Source of the DNA: Giardia muris
Lineage: Eukaryota > Fornicata > Diplomonadida > Hexamitidae
Assembly (NCBI GenBank): GCA_006247105.1
Contig: CM016928.1
Location: 124,001-188,000, forward strand
Length of the DNA: 64,000 nt
Direction: 5' to 3'
The notes beneath the pieces were generated by a model. The model was not told where the DNA came from. It was given only the letters and a program-made list of their open reading frames with translations, and did not search any database. Shown here piece after piece: positions 8,304 through 17,500 of the stretch (position 1 is its first letter; every line of letters begins with the position of its first letter). The position numbers and the translations under genes are program-made.

Positions 8304-10273
8304 GGGAGGAGCAGGATGCCATCGGTTATGGCCTGGCGGCAATACGGGCACTTCAGGTCGAGGTAGTCTGCACACACGTCGCAGGTCACGATATGGCGGC
8401 ATGGAAGGAAGAGAACGTTTGGTTCCGAACAGATGCAGATCGTACAGAGGACCTCTGCTGGGGTATCCAAGGCAAGCTCCTCCTCTATCTGATAGAAGCG
8501 CTCATCCATTACTTCGACCATGGTGGATACTTCTTCTCCATCGGGCTTGTCGATGAACCCGAGAAGAGCATCCATTACTATATCGAAGGTTTCTATAGAG
8601 GTGGCGAGATAACTCTCGGGAACCTCGTGTAAAAGCCTTGCCTTGATGTCAAGGATGATGAGGAACTGATCAAGGATGTCGTTCTTACTGAAGGATTTGA
8701 TCCCATCGCAAGCCATGAGAGCAATCTTCAGCAATTCGTTCTCGTTATGGCCAAGATAATCGTAGCATGTCCTCCCCTCGTTATCTCTAACGTCCACCTC
8801 CTCGAAAAGAAGCGGGATGATATCGGGATTGTTCCTCTCCACCGCAATCATCAAGGCGGTCCTCCCTTCGTTGTCTTGTAGCCTAATCTCCTCCATCAGG
8901 TGCTTAATGACGTTTGCATTGCCCCTCGAAGCAGCATACATGAGTGCAGTCCAACCCAAGTTATACTCTACTTGAGTACGAAGACCGATCTCAGTCCTCA
9001 ATAAGGCGACACAGTCCTGGTGGTCGTTTATGGAAGCGTGCATGAGAGCCGTGTGCCCACGATTATCTTGAGTCCCATGCTCTGTTTCGACTAACTCGCG
9101 AACGATATCGGCATACCCACGCGCTGCGGCGAGAATAAGTGCCGTCTCATTAGAATTGCTCTGGAAACCTTTATCTGCAAGAAGAAGCATTGCACACTCG
9201 GGCTTATCATTCCTAATGGCGTGCATGAGTGCTGTGTATCCTTGTTGATCTTGTAACTTGCATTCCAATGGAGCGAGGATTCTCACGAACTCAACAAGGC
9301 CCTCTCTCGCAGCCAGCATCAGAGCTGTCTTCCCCCTATTGCTTTTAGCTCCGGCCTCATCCAATAGCCTCTGTGCACAGTCAAGATGATGCTTTTTGAC
9401 GGCATACATGAGGGCGGTTAGATAAGCATTAGACTTCTTTCCTAGCTCAGGGAGATATTGCTCCACTAGGTCAACATGGCCGGCAGCGGCAGCAAGCATG
9501 AGTATGGTATGGGACTCGATATCAAGAGAGGTCAGAGGGAGGTTAGCCTCGATTGTCAGGAGGGCCTTTAGGCAAAAGGGGTCGTCGAAGGATTTGGCTA
9601 CCTCGATGGGGGTACGGTTCTCGAGGGTAGCAAGGGCATCGATGAGGGTCTTCATGACCTTCAAATGCCCCAACTTTGCAGCGTATGAGCAGTTTTTCCT
9701 TATATCTTCACAGATCTCGAGACTAGTGCTTTGAGCCAAGTAGCGCTCTATACACGGAACGTCGTCTGCGCAGACGGCGTAGAAGAGAAGAGACTTGTCA
9801 CTCCCATCTATCTCCCGGAGCTCTGCGAAGATCTTCATGGCGTAATCATGCTCTCCAATGCATAGGAATTGAAGCATCGACCTGTACTGCCTTTCATAGG
9901 CCTCTAGTAGGGTGAAACATGCTCGGCGTCGGTCCCCAAGGTCACCGCCAACGTTCCCATAATACCGGGGTAAGTGCTTCAGGAGTGGGACGCTGTGAAT
10001 TCCAACGGGAATTGAGGCCTCGATTAGAAGAGCCTTTACGCAGTCGTAACTCCCACTCTTGGCGGCTAACATTAGTGCCGTCTCCCCCTTTCTCGTACGA
10101 CGTCCACTCTCATGCTCGGAAAGGAACTTGACGGCATCAAGAGACCCATTTTTAGCAGCATGCATGAGCGCGGTCCAGCCGTCTAAGTCCTGAGACCCCA
10201 CTTGGTCGATACTCCGCATGATCGCGGATAGGTCATTCGCGCGTGCAGCACGCATTAAGCGAGTGAGTCCCAT
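8285..10273 (-). CDS. Ankyrin-repeat protein with C-terminal RING finger
   Basis: A 662-residue protein: ankyrin repeats from MGLTRLMRAARANDLSAI to about residue 520, a helical linker, and a RING finger at about 610-645 (CTIC, PCRH, CDVC, CPYC). All eight metal ligands expected for a C3HC4 RING are present, so E3 ubiquitin ligase activity is plausible. It lies tail to tail with the other ankyrin-RING gene, sharing 19 bp at the 3' ends. The two probably derive from an inverted duplication, although the repeat numbers differ greatly. The 70-bp spacer upstream contains no clear A-tract. No function in Giardia is known to me for this pair. Confidence 0.9.
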   Translation of the reverse strand: MGLTRLMRAARANDLSAIMRSIDQVGSQDLDGWTALMHAAKNGSLDAVKFLSEHESGRRTRKGETALMLAAKSGSYDCVKALLIEASIPVGIHSVPLLKHLPRYYGNVGGDLGDRRRACFTLLEAYERQYRSMLQFLCIGEHDYAMKIFAELREIDGSDKSLLFYAVCADDVPCIERYLAQSTSLEICEDIRKNCSYAAKLGHLKVMKTLIDALATLENRTPIEVAKSFDDPFCLKALLTIEANLPLTSLDIESHTILMLAAAAGHVDLVEQYLPELGKKSNAYLTALMYAVKKHHLDCAQRLLDEAGAKSNRGKTALMLAAREGLVEFVRILAPLECKLQDQQGYTALMHAIRNDKPECAMLLLADKGFQSNSNETALILAAARGYADIVRELVETEHGTQDNRGHTALMHASINDHQDCVALLRTEIGLRTQVEYNLGWTALMYAASRGNANVIKHLMEEIRLQDNEGRTALMIAVERNNPDIIPLLFEEVDVRDNEGRTCYDYLGHNENELLKIALMACDGIKSFSKNDILDQFLIILDIKARLLHEVPESYLATSIETFDIVMDALLGFIDKPDGEEVSTMVEVMDERFYQIEEELALDTPAEVLCTICICSEPNVLFLPCRHIVTCDVCADYLDLKCPYCRQAITDGILLLPYLPPP

Positions 10274-10343
10274 TATAGTCTTCGCTGCGAATGCAATCTG
10301 ATAAGCCCTCTCCCGCGCGTCCCTTCCACCAGCCCTGGGCCGG

Positions 10344-10416
10344 GCCCTCGTGGCGTAATGGATAGCGCGTCTGACTCCTAATCAGAAGGTTCCGAGTTCG
10401 ACTCTCGGCGAGGGTG
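10344..10416 (+). tRNA. tRNA-Arg (anticodon CCT)
   Basis: A full cloverleaf can be drawn by hand. The acceptor stem gccctcg (10344-10350) pairs with cgagggt (10409-10415), with one G-T pair. The D stem gcgt pairs with gcgc. The anticodon stem tctga (10370-10374) pairs with tcaga (10382-10386) around the loop ctcctaa, anticodon CCT at 10377-10379. The T stem ccgag pairs with ctcgg around ttcgact. The discriminator is G10416. There is no intron. The internal RNA polymerase III boxes are intact: A box tggcgtaatgg (10351-10361) and B box gttcgactc (10396-10404). It reads AGG codons. No run of four T follows closely; the first weak candidate is ttt at 10423-10425. Confidence 0.95.
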
Positions 10417-10454
10417 AGCGTCTTTCAAATGTCAGGGGGTGGAGTAGGTAAAAG

Positions 10455-11714
10455 ATGGAGACTGCACGAGCGGCTTCTTTACAGAGGGCTAAATACCGTC
10501 GTGCGATTGAGGCTCAGGACCTGGATTCCTCGAGGACAGAACCCTTCCGCACTGGGGTCCCGCATCGACTCCCTTTGCCTCCATTGCTCTCAGCACCTAC
10601 ACCATCCGGTCCAACTGCCTTCTATTCTGGTAACTCACAAGGATCGATTAAGCCGGTAGCTCGTCGTCCCCTTGCGCCAGAACCGACCTTCGCGGCATTG
10701 GAAGATGACTCATCTGGAGCACCTGTTCATCCTTACGGAGGCCCAAGAAAGCTATCAACCTCCCTCTTGACGGATTTGAAAGTCCTGTCAGTCGCTTGCT
10801 CTCGTGCCTCTAGACCCTTGGCAGAGGCCTTGTGCTATTGGAACACAGCTGTCGAGTATGAAGCCGCCTTCATGTTAGACGATGCCATTAAGTACTTTAA
10901 GAGGTTCATGGCTCCTTGTGCTAGGGCGGGATATAGCCCTGGTGCCGTGGCGGCACTTAGCTCAATTTCCGCCGCCCTGTACTGTCAAGGGAAATATCAG
11001 GAGGCTATTGCCGCATGTGAAACGGCTTTAGAAGCATTATCGGATGCCATTTCCGTATGTGCCTCAACGACTGGGGGTTGGGTTTCCAGCTCTCTTGCTG
11101 CAGCAAGCCTTCTCAACACAATTGGCCTCTGTTTTACACAGGTTCTGGACTACGAAGCGGCCATTGTGGCGTTCTCTAGAGCGCTCCAGCATTCATTACA
11201 AGTTGCGGACCAGCGGATCGAAAAGGCCATCTGTGCAAATCAAGCGTCCGCCAACGCGCTAGTAGGCGACTTCCTCAAGGCTGAGAGTTGCCTTGATAGG
11301 CACATCGAGCTCTCAACTACATTAGACCGAGTGCCAAGCCAGAAGGTCGAGGAGACGCTTGGCTTCCAGATGCTATCACAAAACACGTACGAGTCATTGG
11401 GGATGCCCGGGGTGGGCGCGCGCGTGGCAAGCACGCTCGAGACTGCAGCAACCCTCTCAAAGATGGGGTCTCTCGCAAGGATCCATGGGGAAATGGAGTC
11501 ATCTAGGCAGTTTTATCAGCGAGCCTATAACCTGGCGCTTAAATCCGGGGACTTTGGACATGTCATGGCTGCCAGCTGCGCCTTGGGGGTGGCAAAGGGG
11601 ACGACATCCTTCCATCGAACCGTCGCGAGCCTACAAGGCGATACGGTCGATACGGCTGACGAGGCAGATATAGAAGCTAACGTACTCGAGGAGGAGGCTG
11701 GCAGTCGTTCATGA
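10455..11714 (+). CDS. TPR-repeat protein, 419 residues
   Basis: Residues about 125-400 form tetratricopeptide-type helical pairs, for example AAFMLDDAIKYFKRF, CQGKYQEAIAACETAL, VLDYEAAIVAFSRALQ and HGEMESSRQFYQRAYNLA, each with the small/large residue pattern of TPR helices A and B. The N-terminal 110 residues are Pro/Ser-rich and probably unstructured. TPR arrays bind partner peptides, and many Giardia TPR proteins are flagellar; resemblance to TTC29-type axonemal proteins is possible but only a guess. The ATG follows gtaaaag, an A-rich initiator, 38 bp after the tRNA. The last 6 bases overlap the convergent RRM gene. Confidence 0.8.
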   Translation: METARAASLQRAKYRRAIEAQDLDSSRTEPFRTGVPHRLPLPPLLSAPTPSGPTAFYSGNSQGSIKPVARRPLAPEPTFAALEDDSSGAPVHPYGGPRKLSTSLLTDLKVLSVACSRASRPLAEALCYWNTAVEYEAAFMLDDAIKYFKRFMAPCARAGYSPGAVAALSSISAALYCQGKYQEAIAACETALEALSDAISVCASTTGGWVSSSLAAASLLNTIGLCFTQVLDYEAAIVAFSRALQHSLQVADQRIEKAICANQASANALVGDFLKAESCLDRHIELSTTLDRVPSQKVEETLGFQMLSQNTYESLGMPGVGARVASTLETAATLSKMGSLARIHGEMESSRQFYQRAYNLALKSGDFGHVMAASCALGVAKGTTSFHRTVASLQGDTVDTADEADIEANVLEEEAGSRS

Positions 11715-12758
11715 AGAGCCCATTTCTCCCTCGACAGGAGCTGATGAGGAACTTCCGCTTGCCACTCCGCGCCGATCGTTACGGACGTCACTGGCTTGTC
11801 GGATTTTGATCTGCCGTTGTCTGATGCGCTTCTGGGAGGGCGTATCAGCGAAGCGGACACTCAGAGGGTTTGCCGCCTCGTCCGGCTTGTACCCGTCGAG
11901 GCTTCGTAACGCCAATTCGGCCTGTGTACGGGTGGCGAACTCGGCAAACCCTATTCCGCGGCTTCGGCCATTCTTCTCAAGGACCTTCGCCTGACAAACC
12001 CTTCCGTACCTTGACGCGAGGCTAAGAAGGTCGTTGTTGTCCCAGCTAAGCGGGATGTTGCATATATAGAGGTTACAATTGGTGGGGTCCGAGTTCGAGT
12101 TAAGCATCGCTATGAAGCTTTCGTGTTGCTTGGAGACCTTGGCCCGGTTCACCGAAAGCTCCGGGTAAGCCTCGCCTAACGCCCGAAGAGCATGGTCTGC
12201 CACCGCTGGAGAAGTAAACTGAACGAACCCATACCCGACACAAGCCCGACCACTATTAAAGATGGGTTTGACGTAATCGATATCTGTGCGGGAGATCCCG
12301 ATCTTTGCGCATGCTTCGTAGAGGAATGCCTCCGTTGATGATTGTGGCAAGCCACTTATATGAATTTGTTGTGCCATGGTATCTTTGCTTGGGAGAATCA
12401 GGTGGCCCTGAGACGAGGTATGTGAATGTTCGGAAGCAGGAGTGATTGGTGACGAGGGGGTGGAAAAGGAACACCCAATCGCTGGGGAAGATAGCATAGA
12501 GAAAGACCCCAGACGCTCCTGTTCGGGATCGACGCCCCCTCGGCCGGATACGGGGGTAATCTCGTTGGAAGAGACGTCAGGCGGGAAATCAGACGCCCCG
12601 CAATAGGTCTCGAGGCCTGGGGGGAGAGCTAGTGGCGCAAGTTGCTTCCGGAGGTTATATGGGTATCTACACTCTCCAGGGACTATGCTGGAGACCAGGC
12701 CGTCACGCTCGGGTAAAGGATAGCCTGGAGGGAATCGAGGGTGGAACATTATTTCCAT
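11709..12758 (-). CDS. RNA-binding protein with two RRM domains
   Basis: A 349-residue protein. After a Pro/Ser-rich N-terminus of about 125 residues, RRM1 begins with the RNP2-like IHISGL and carries the RNP1-like GYGFVQF. RRM2 begins with LYICNI and carries RGIGFAEF. The spacing and the short linker resemble CUGBP/ELAV-type tandem RRMs. The C-terminal tail is Arg/Gln- then Ser-rich. It is likely to act in mRNA handling in the cytoplasm or nucleus. The start is ATG 12758; an in-frame ATG at 12749 gives almost the same protein. The stop codon lies within the end of the convergent TPR gene. Confidence 0.88.
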   Translation of the reverse strand: MEIMFHPRFPPGYPLPERDGLVSSIVPGECRYPYNLRKQLAPLALPPGLETYCGASDFPPDVSSNEITPVSGRGGVDPEQERLGSFSMLSSPAIGCSFSTPSSPITPASEHSHTSSQGHLILPSKDTMAQQIHISGLPQSSTEAFLYEACAKIGISRTDIDYVKPIFNSGRACVGYGFVQFTSPAVADHALRALGEAYPELSVNRAKVSKQHESFIAMLNSNSDPTNCNLYICNIPLSWDNNDLLSLASRYGRVCQAKVLEKNGRSRGIGFAEFATRTQAELALRSLDGYKPDEAANPLSVRFADTPSQKRIRQRQIKIRQASDVRNDRRGVASGSSSSAPVEGEMGSS

Positions 12759-12912
12759 GATCTTCCAGTCGCTGGATAGCCCCGCTCGGAAATAGCCCCG
12801 GGGGCTCCCTCACGAGTTTTGCCTAAGGGGTGGAAGACGTGGAAATCGGGTTGGCGCAAAGCAACCGATTTGAATTGGATTCCTGGGCTCCATTAAACTG
12901 ACGGTGGAGGAA
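12759..12912. promoter_or_regulatory. Divergent promoter region, RRM gene / RPL26
   Basis: The 154-bp spacer between divergent starts must carry both promoters. The only A/T-rich patch near the RPL26 start is ccattaaactgacg, ending about 10 bases before the ATG. There is no TATA box and no other recognisable element. Confidence 0.45.
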
Positions 12913-13293
12913 ATGAAACTGAACCCAGCCGTGACGTCCTCGCGCCGCAAGTGTCGTAAGGCGTACTTCACCGCGTCGTCGGCGGAGCGCGCCAAGGTCA
13001 TGTCCTCGCGCCTCTCGAAGGAGCTTCGTGAGAAGCATGGGGTGAAGACGATGCCGATCCGTAAGGGGGACGTTGTCAAGATCATGTGCGGGTCTCACAA
13101 GACGACCACCGGGAAGGTGACCGAGGTCCGTCGCCGCGACTACAAGGTTATAATCGAGGGGGTGAACCAGAAGAGTCACAACGCAAGTGCGAGGGCCGCA
13201 CCCTACCCAATTCATCCTTCGAACTGCATCATCCAGGAGCTATCGCTCGACGAGAACCGCCAGAAGATCATCAATCGCCGCTCTAAGAAGTAG
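12913..13293 (+). CDS. RPL26: 60S ribosomal protein L26 (uL24)
   Basis: A 126-residue protein that lines up with eukaryotic L26 along its length: MKLNPAVTSSRRKCRKAYF at the start, then RVKVMSS-like AKVMSSRLSKELREKH, and the KOW region MPIRKGDVVKIMCG with GKVTEVRRRDY. It binds near the peptide exit tunnel of the large subunit. It is shorter than animal L26 (about 145), lacking the extended basic C-terminus, as is common in protists. The start is the ATG at 12913, which gives the conserved MK-x-NP beginning; a GTG nine bases upstream is not needed. No intron interrupts the frame. Confidence 0.97.
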   Translation: MKLNPAVTSSRRKCRKAYFTASSAERAKVMSSRLSKELREKHGVKTMPIRKGDVVKIMCGSHKTTTGKVTEVRRRDYKVIIEGVNQKSHNASARAAPYPIHPSNCIIQELSLDENRQKIINRRSKK

Positions 13294-13372
13294 GCGGGGG
13301 TGTAGAGTAAAGGGTCGCGAGAGACTGGAATTCCTAATAGAAGGAAAGAAATAGAAGGAGTGGTACTTGTAG

Positions 13373-14563
13373 ATGCATACAGGGCTGGTCTTCAAGGGGG
13401 ACCCTATGGGGTTGATTAGTGCCGTCTTCTTGGTTGTACACGCAGGTTTGAACGCCTCACACATAAACCTGGTGCAGGAGACTGCCTTTTCGGTGAATGC
13501 TTTGACAAGGCAAGACCCACTGTCCATAGCCTGGTATAAGGCGCTAATCAGCCTGAGGAGTTCAAGTTCAATAGGCTTGACCGACTTGGTCATTGGGATG
13601 GGATTAACATTCCTAGGCGGGAACTCAACACCACGTAGCTTGAGTAGGGCCTTACAAGCAATCGTTCTGCGTCTACCGGATAAGCTCTGCGTCAACCTCT
13701 TTGGATATAGGTATTCCTGTTCTTGTGGCCACGCTCCGGCTAGACTGTGTGTATCATCCTTATCGACCTCGAATATTACAAACGAACAAGAGGTCGAGAC
13801 AAGGATTGCGTCCATGGTGTCCACATGCCGTGTCTGTGGCTCATCTAAGCTTGATGACGTCATCTATCCACGTATCATTTGTGTCTCCCTGACACAGAAC
13901 TCATCCATACCCAAGTCCATTACCGTAACGGACGAGTGTGTTTATCATCTTCAATACGTGCTGTTTAATCATTCGGAGCTGTTATCAGGGAACAATGAGA
14001 CAGGTATTGAGCGCACCCGCTTCCATATTGGCTGTCTTACCACTCAGAACACCGTAGCTGGGATCTATACCGCGACTGGTTTCGATACCCGTACTCATGG
14101 GATCAAAGTCCTTGAGAACTTGCTCATGGGGAAGGAGCCTTCCGAAACGCTTTGCTTGTTCTACGTGAGGCAATCCTCCTCAGACCGTAAGGGCGGCTCG
14201 TTAAAACCCTCGAAAAACACTCGGATGTCGACCTCAGAATCGTCACGAAACTTCAGCCGTTCTGACGCTCGTAACGCATCTGAGTCGTACTCCGAGTCCT
14301 ATGACGGGGAGCATGAGACCGTCTTCACAAGGAGCTCCCGTCGAGGCGCCCGTCACTCCAAACAGGCCTCGGTGGTGGACGTTGCTAACCGCAGTCAATA
14401 TCTTGAGGATGGTAGGCGTCGGTCGAAACCAAAGAAGCGCGCCGTGTATCGACCCTTCTGTAAGACGACAGAGCTGATGGGGCTTTGGATCTTTATTAGC
14501 ATCATCGGTGCCCTTACCGTCGTCAACCTGATCATGATCTGTGTTCTCTTCGCCTTCGTCTAA
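13373..14563 (+). CDS. USP-like membrane protein, predicted catalytically dead
   Basis: A 396-residue protein whose first 275 residues follow the plan of a ubiquitin-specific protease. The N-terminal GLVFKGDPMGLIS (residues 4-16) matches the Cys box GLxNxGNTCYxNS in spacing, but methionine stands where the catalytic cysteine belongs. A zinc-ribbon-like insert has C116, C118, C152 and C155, followed by YPRIICVSL, which fits the strand after the USP zinc knuckle. The stretch ending LCLFYVR resembles the closing strand of the fold. There is a Ser/Arg-rich linker, then a C-terminal hydrophobic helix (about 368-396) with no tail after it, as in tail-anchored proteins. I infer a non-catalytic, membrane-attached ubiquitin-binding or scaffold protein; the family call is tentative. 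Confidence 0.5.
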   Translation: MHTGLVFKGDPMGLISAVFLVVHAGLNASHINLVQETAFSVNALTRQDPLSIAWYKALISLRSSSSIGLTDLVIGMGLTFLGGNSTPRSLSRALQAIVLRLPDKLCVNLFGYRYSCSCGHAPARLCVSSLSTSNITNEQEVETRIASMVSTCRVCGSSKLDDVIYPRIICVSLTQNSSIPKSITVTDECVYHLQYVLFNHSELLSGNNETGIERTRFHIGCLTTQNTVAGIYTATGFDTRTHGIKVLENLLMGKEPSETLCLFYVRQSSSDRKGGSLKPSKNTRMSTSESSRNFSRSDARNASESYSESYDGEHETVFTRSSRRGARHSKQASVVDVANRSQYLEDGRRRSKPKKRAVYRPFCKTTELMGLWIFISIIGALTVVNLIMICVLFAFV

Positions 14564-14593
14564 GGACCGAAAAGGACAGGATGACTTCACTCA

Positions 14594-17500
14594 CTAATCA
14601 TTGAGCTGACAAAGGACCGCACAGCCTTGGCGAATGAAGAAGGTCGGGTCCTCCTCCGTGGGGATGATCACGGGCATAATGTGATTTGTGCTCCGTCCCG
14701 TTGAGCTTAATATCCCCGCGCGCTCACTCGTCTTGTAAATCGGAGCGTTGTATCCTGGCGTGATCTTCGAGTCAACGGTCACGGGCTTGAAGTGGATGAT
14801 GGGAAGCCGCGGGTAGAGAATCCCCGGGCGTGCCGGAATCAGACGCGAGCTATCCACGTCGAAGTACCCACAGTCCAGATAAAGCCCATAGATCAAGACG
14901 CCAGCCGTTATTGCTAGAGATTCATCATGAGAACCTCCGTCCTCCCCTTTCTCGACGACGTCGAATTGTTGGAGATATGAGAAATCGAAGGTGAGGCTAT
15001 CAATGGAGATCTGATGCTCACGTGCATGCATCTGAAGGACACCAGTGATGAATCCTTGTGGAAAGTAGAGGCCCGACATCCAGAACGCAGTTGGAGTCCC
15101 ACCTACAAGCCAGTTACGCATGAAGGCCACACGTTTGATTAAATCATCGAACCAAGAGACTAACGGCTTCAGACTTGGATATGCTAGCTTCGTCCAGCTA
15201 TCAGGGACACGTCCCAGGGCGATGGAGTGGTATTGCTCTTCAAGACTGACTGACAAGAGGACTAGTCCCTTGATGGCCAATCTAATGCTTTCGAGAGAGG
15301 AACGAAGGAAACGTAGTAGGTTGTTAAAGCGCTCAATCTCCTGCGATAGAACGACCGAGAGGCAATGCATCATCCCATTCGAAGCGACGATGAACGTATT
15401 CGGCCCGGCCTCCTTCTCAACGTCAAGAGAAGGTGGAAGCTTCTCTAAAAGACTAGCCGCAATGTTATCAACAATTTGGTCCGTGGTCAGCTCAGTGGAC
15501 GGCTCTCCATACAATTTGAGACGTAGGGCGTCGATTTGCTCCTGAAGAGTTACAGTAGGGGCAGTGATGCTTCTATTGTCCTCTTGCGCTTCAGTCTTCG
15601 TTGTCTCGTCCACGTTCTCGGTCTCAAGCTTTGTACTCTTCGGTAAGCATTCCATGCTGATATCCAACACTCTGGCGATCACGCGTGTCGATTCCATCTG
15701 TCTGAAGACGACAAGAGAGTTCTCGGACATGTCGAAGACATCGGTTCCGTCTAGCATCGGTAACGCCTGCGTGAACGAGACGAGCTCCTCGTATTGGGTA
15801 TCCGCGGTGAAGGAGATAGTGTACTTCTTATTGGCTGGGATGAAATCATGCGCCTCATCAAGATTAAGACTGACCTTCTCATTCATCAAGCCTGTGAAGA
15901 TACAACTGAGGGTACGCTGGTCCCAAGAGTCCGTCACACGGCCACCATAATGGATCTTGGCGAAGATGAACGTGATAGCATCCCAAGGGAGTGTGAAAAA
16001 GAGTTCGGACCCACCGACAAAGGCCTCGGAAACTATCTCCCCGCTATTGTTGAGGACCGAATCTGCGCCATAGCGCATAAGAAACTCATTGATACTCGTG
16101 GTCATGAAGCTTTGCAAAGATTGCAAGCAGATAGCATAATCAGACTCATTGAATTCATAACGGACGTTGAAGGCTTGTGGTCCAAACTTTCTGCGTTCAA
16201 GTAGGATTCCATGGAAGAAAACAAGGGCATAGAAGAGTCGTTTCCATACGGCACGTACCTTTGTTGTGACCGCGTTCTTAAAGATCTCCATCGCTTGTTC
16301 GTTGATAACAGGTGGCTCTTCACCCTCCGCAGGTTTAGGGATCATCTCTTCAAAGGCCAAGTCCTTGATTACTGGGCCCGCTTCCCAGGTGTCAACGCTA
16401 GTCGTTCCAATGAGACGAACCACGTTGTTACGAAGCCCAGTTGGTGGTTCCGTGGTCACCTTCAAGGAGGTCTGAAGCACTGAGGCTGGGAAGTGACGGA
16501 CTGGCATTGAGGAGATGAACAGACGGAATGATGGCTTTGGAGGGAGAGTTAGAAACGGAAGCGCCGTATTCGCCTCCTTCCGAGCTTCCAAAGACATCGT
16601 CTCACATAACGACAAGGCCTCGACGATCTGTTCCAACTCGGCCATCCATGACCGTGCTAAGTGACCATTTTGCAGGAAAACCCACCCACCAGTTGATGAG
16701 GCCTTTTCTAGCGCAGCACGGGCAATGGGAGCTTGTCCCTGGCCAAGGGAGATAAGGTTGAGCGGTTGACCACATTGCTGTGCAAGAGCTTGTAATTGAG
16801 AAAGAGGGTCGGCACCCGTAGTGAGCAAGAAGATGACGGGGACGGTTGACGTGCTATCTGCATAGATCTCCGTAAGCTTCGGTGGCTCAATGACAGAATA
16901 TTCTGGACCCAGGACAAACTCGACGAACAAGGGGATCGCAAGGATCAAAAGGTCATCGGAGAAGATCTTGATCAGAATTAGGGTCGATATCGGGTTCAGA
17001 CGCTCTCCAGTCCCGAAGAGGCGAACGATCTCACAGTCACGCCAGAAAAGAAGGTCACGACAAAGTGCATCTCCATCCTTAGTCTCCTTGAAGATATGCA
17101 GCAGCTCAGTGTGATGCTCAGCGATGAACTGGCATGTAGTCGCTTGTGAGGGGATCAGAGTTAACGCTTTCAACAACGTAACCATCTTCGAGGCGGCTTG
17201 AGCTCCTTCGAAGTAAGCTTCGCCCTCACGCTCGAGGGTATCAAAGACATCTCGCAGAGGCTTCGACATGGCATTGACTCTACTCGCATCTGAGAGAATG
17301 ATCCCGGCGAAAAGGACTCCACGCGAGAAGATGCTCCACTCGTCCGGAAGAATATCGCCTTGGATCTGAAGGATACGAGCCGCCAATAGGAATGCGAAGA
17401 CAAGCTTATCCTTCTCAAAGACCCCACGGCTGATATTCGAGAAGATGGCATAGGTTACACGCGTTATTAGGAGATCGACGCGATCCTTCATGTGGTCAGG

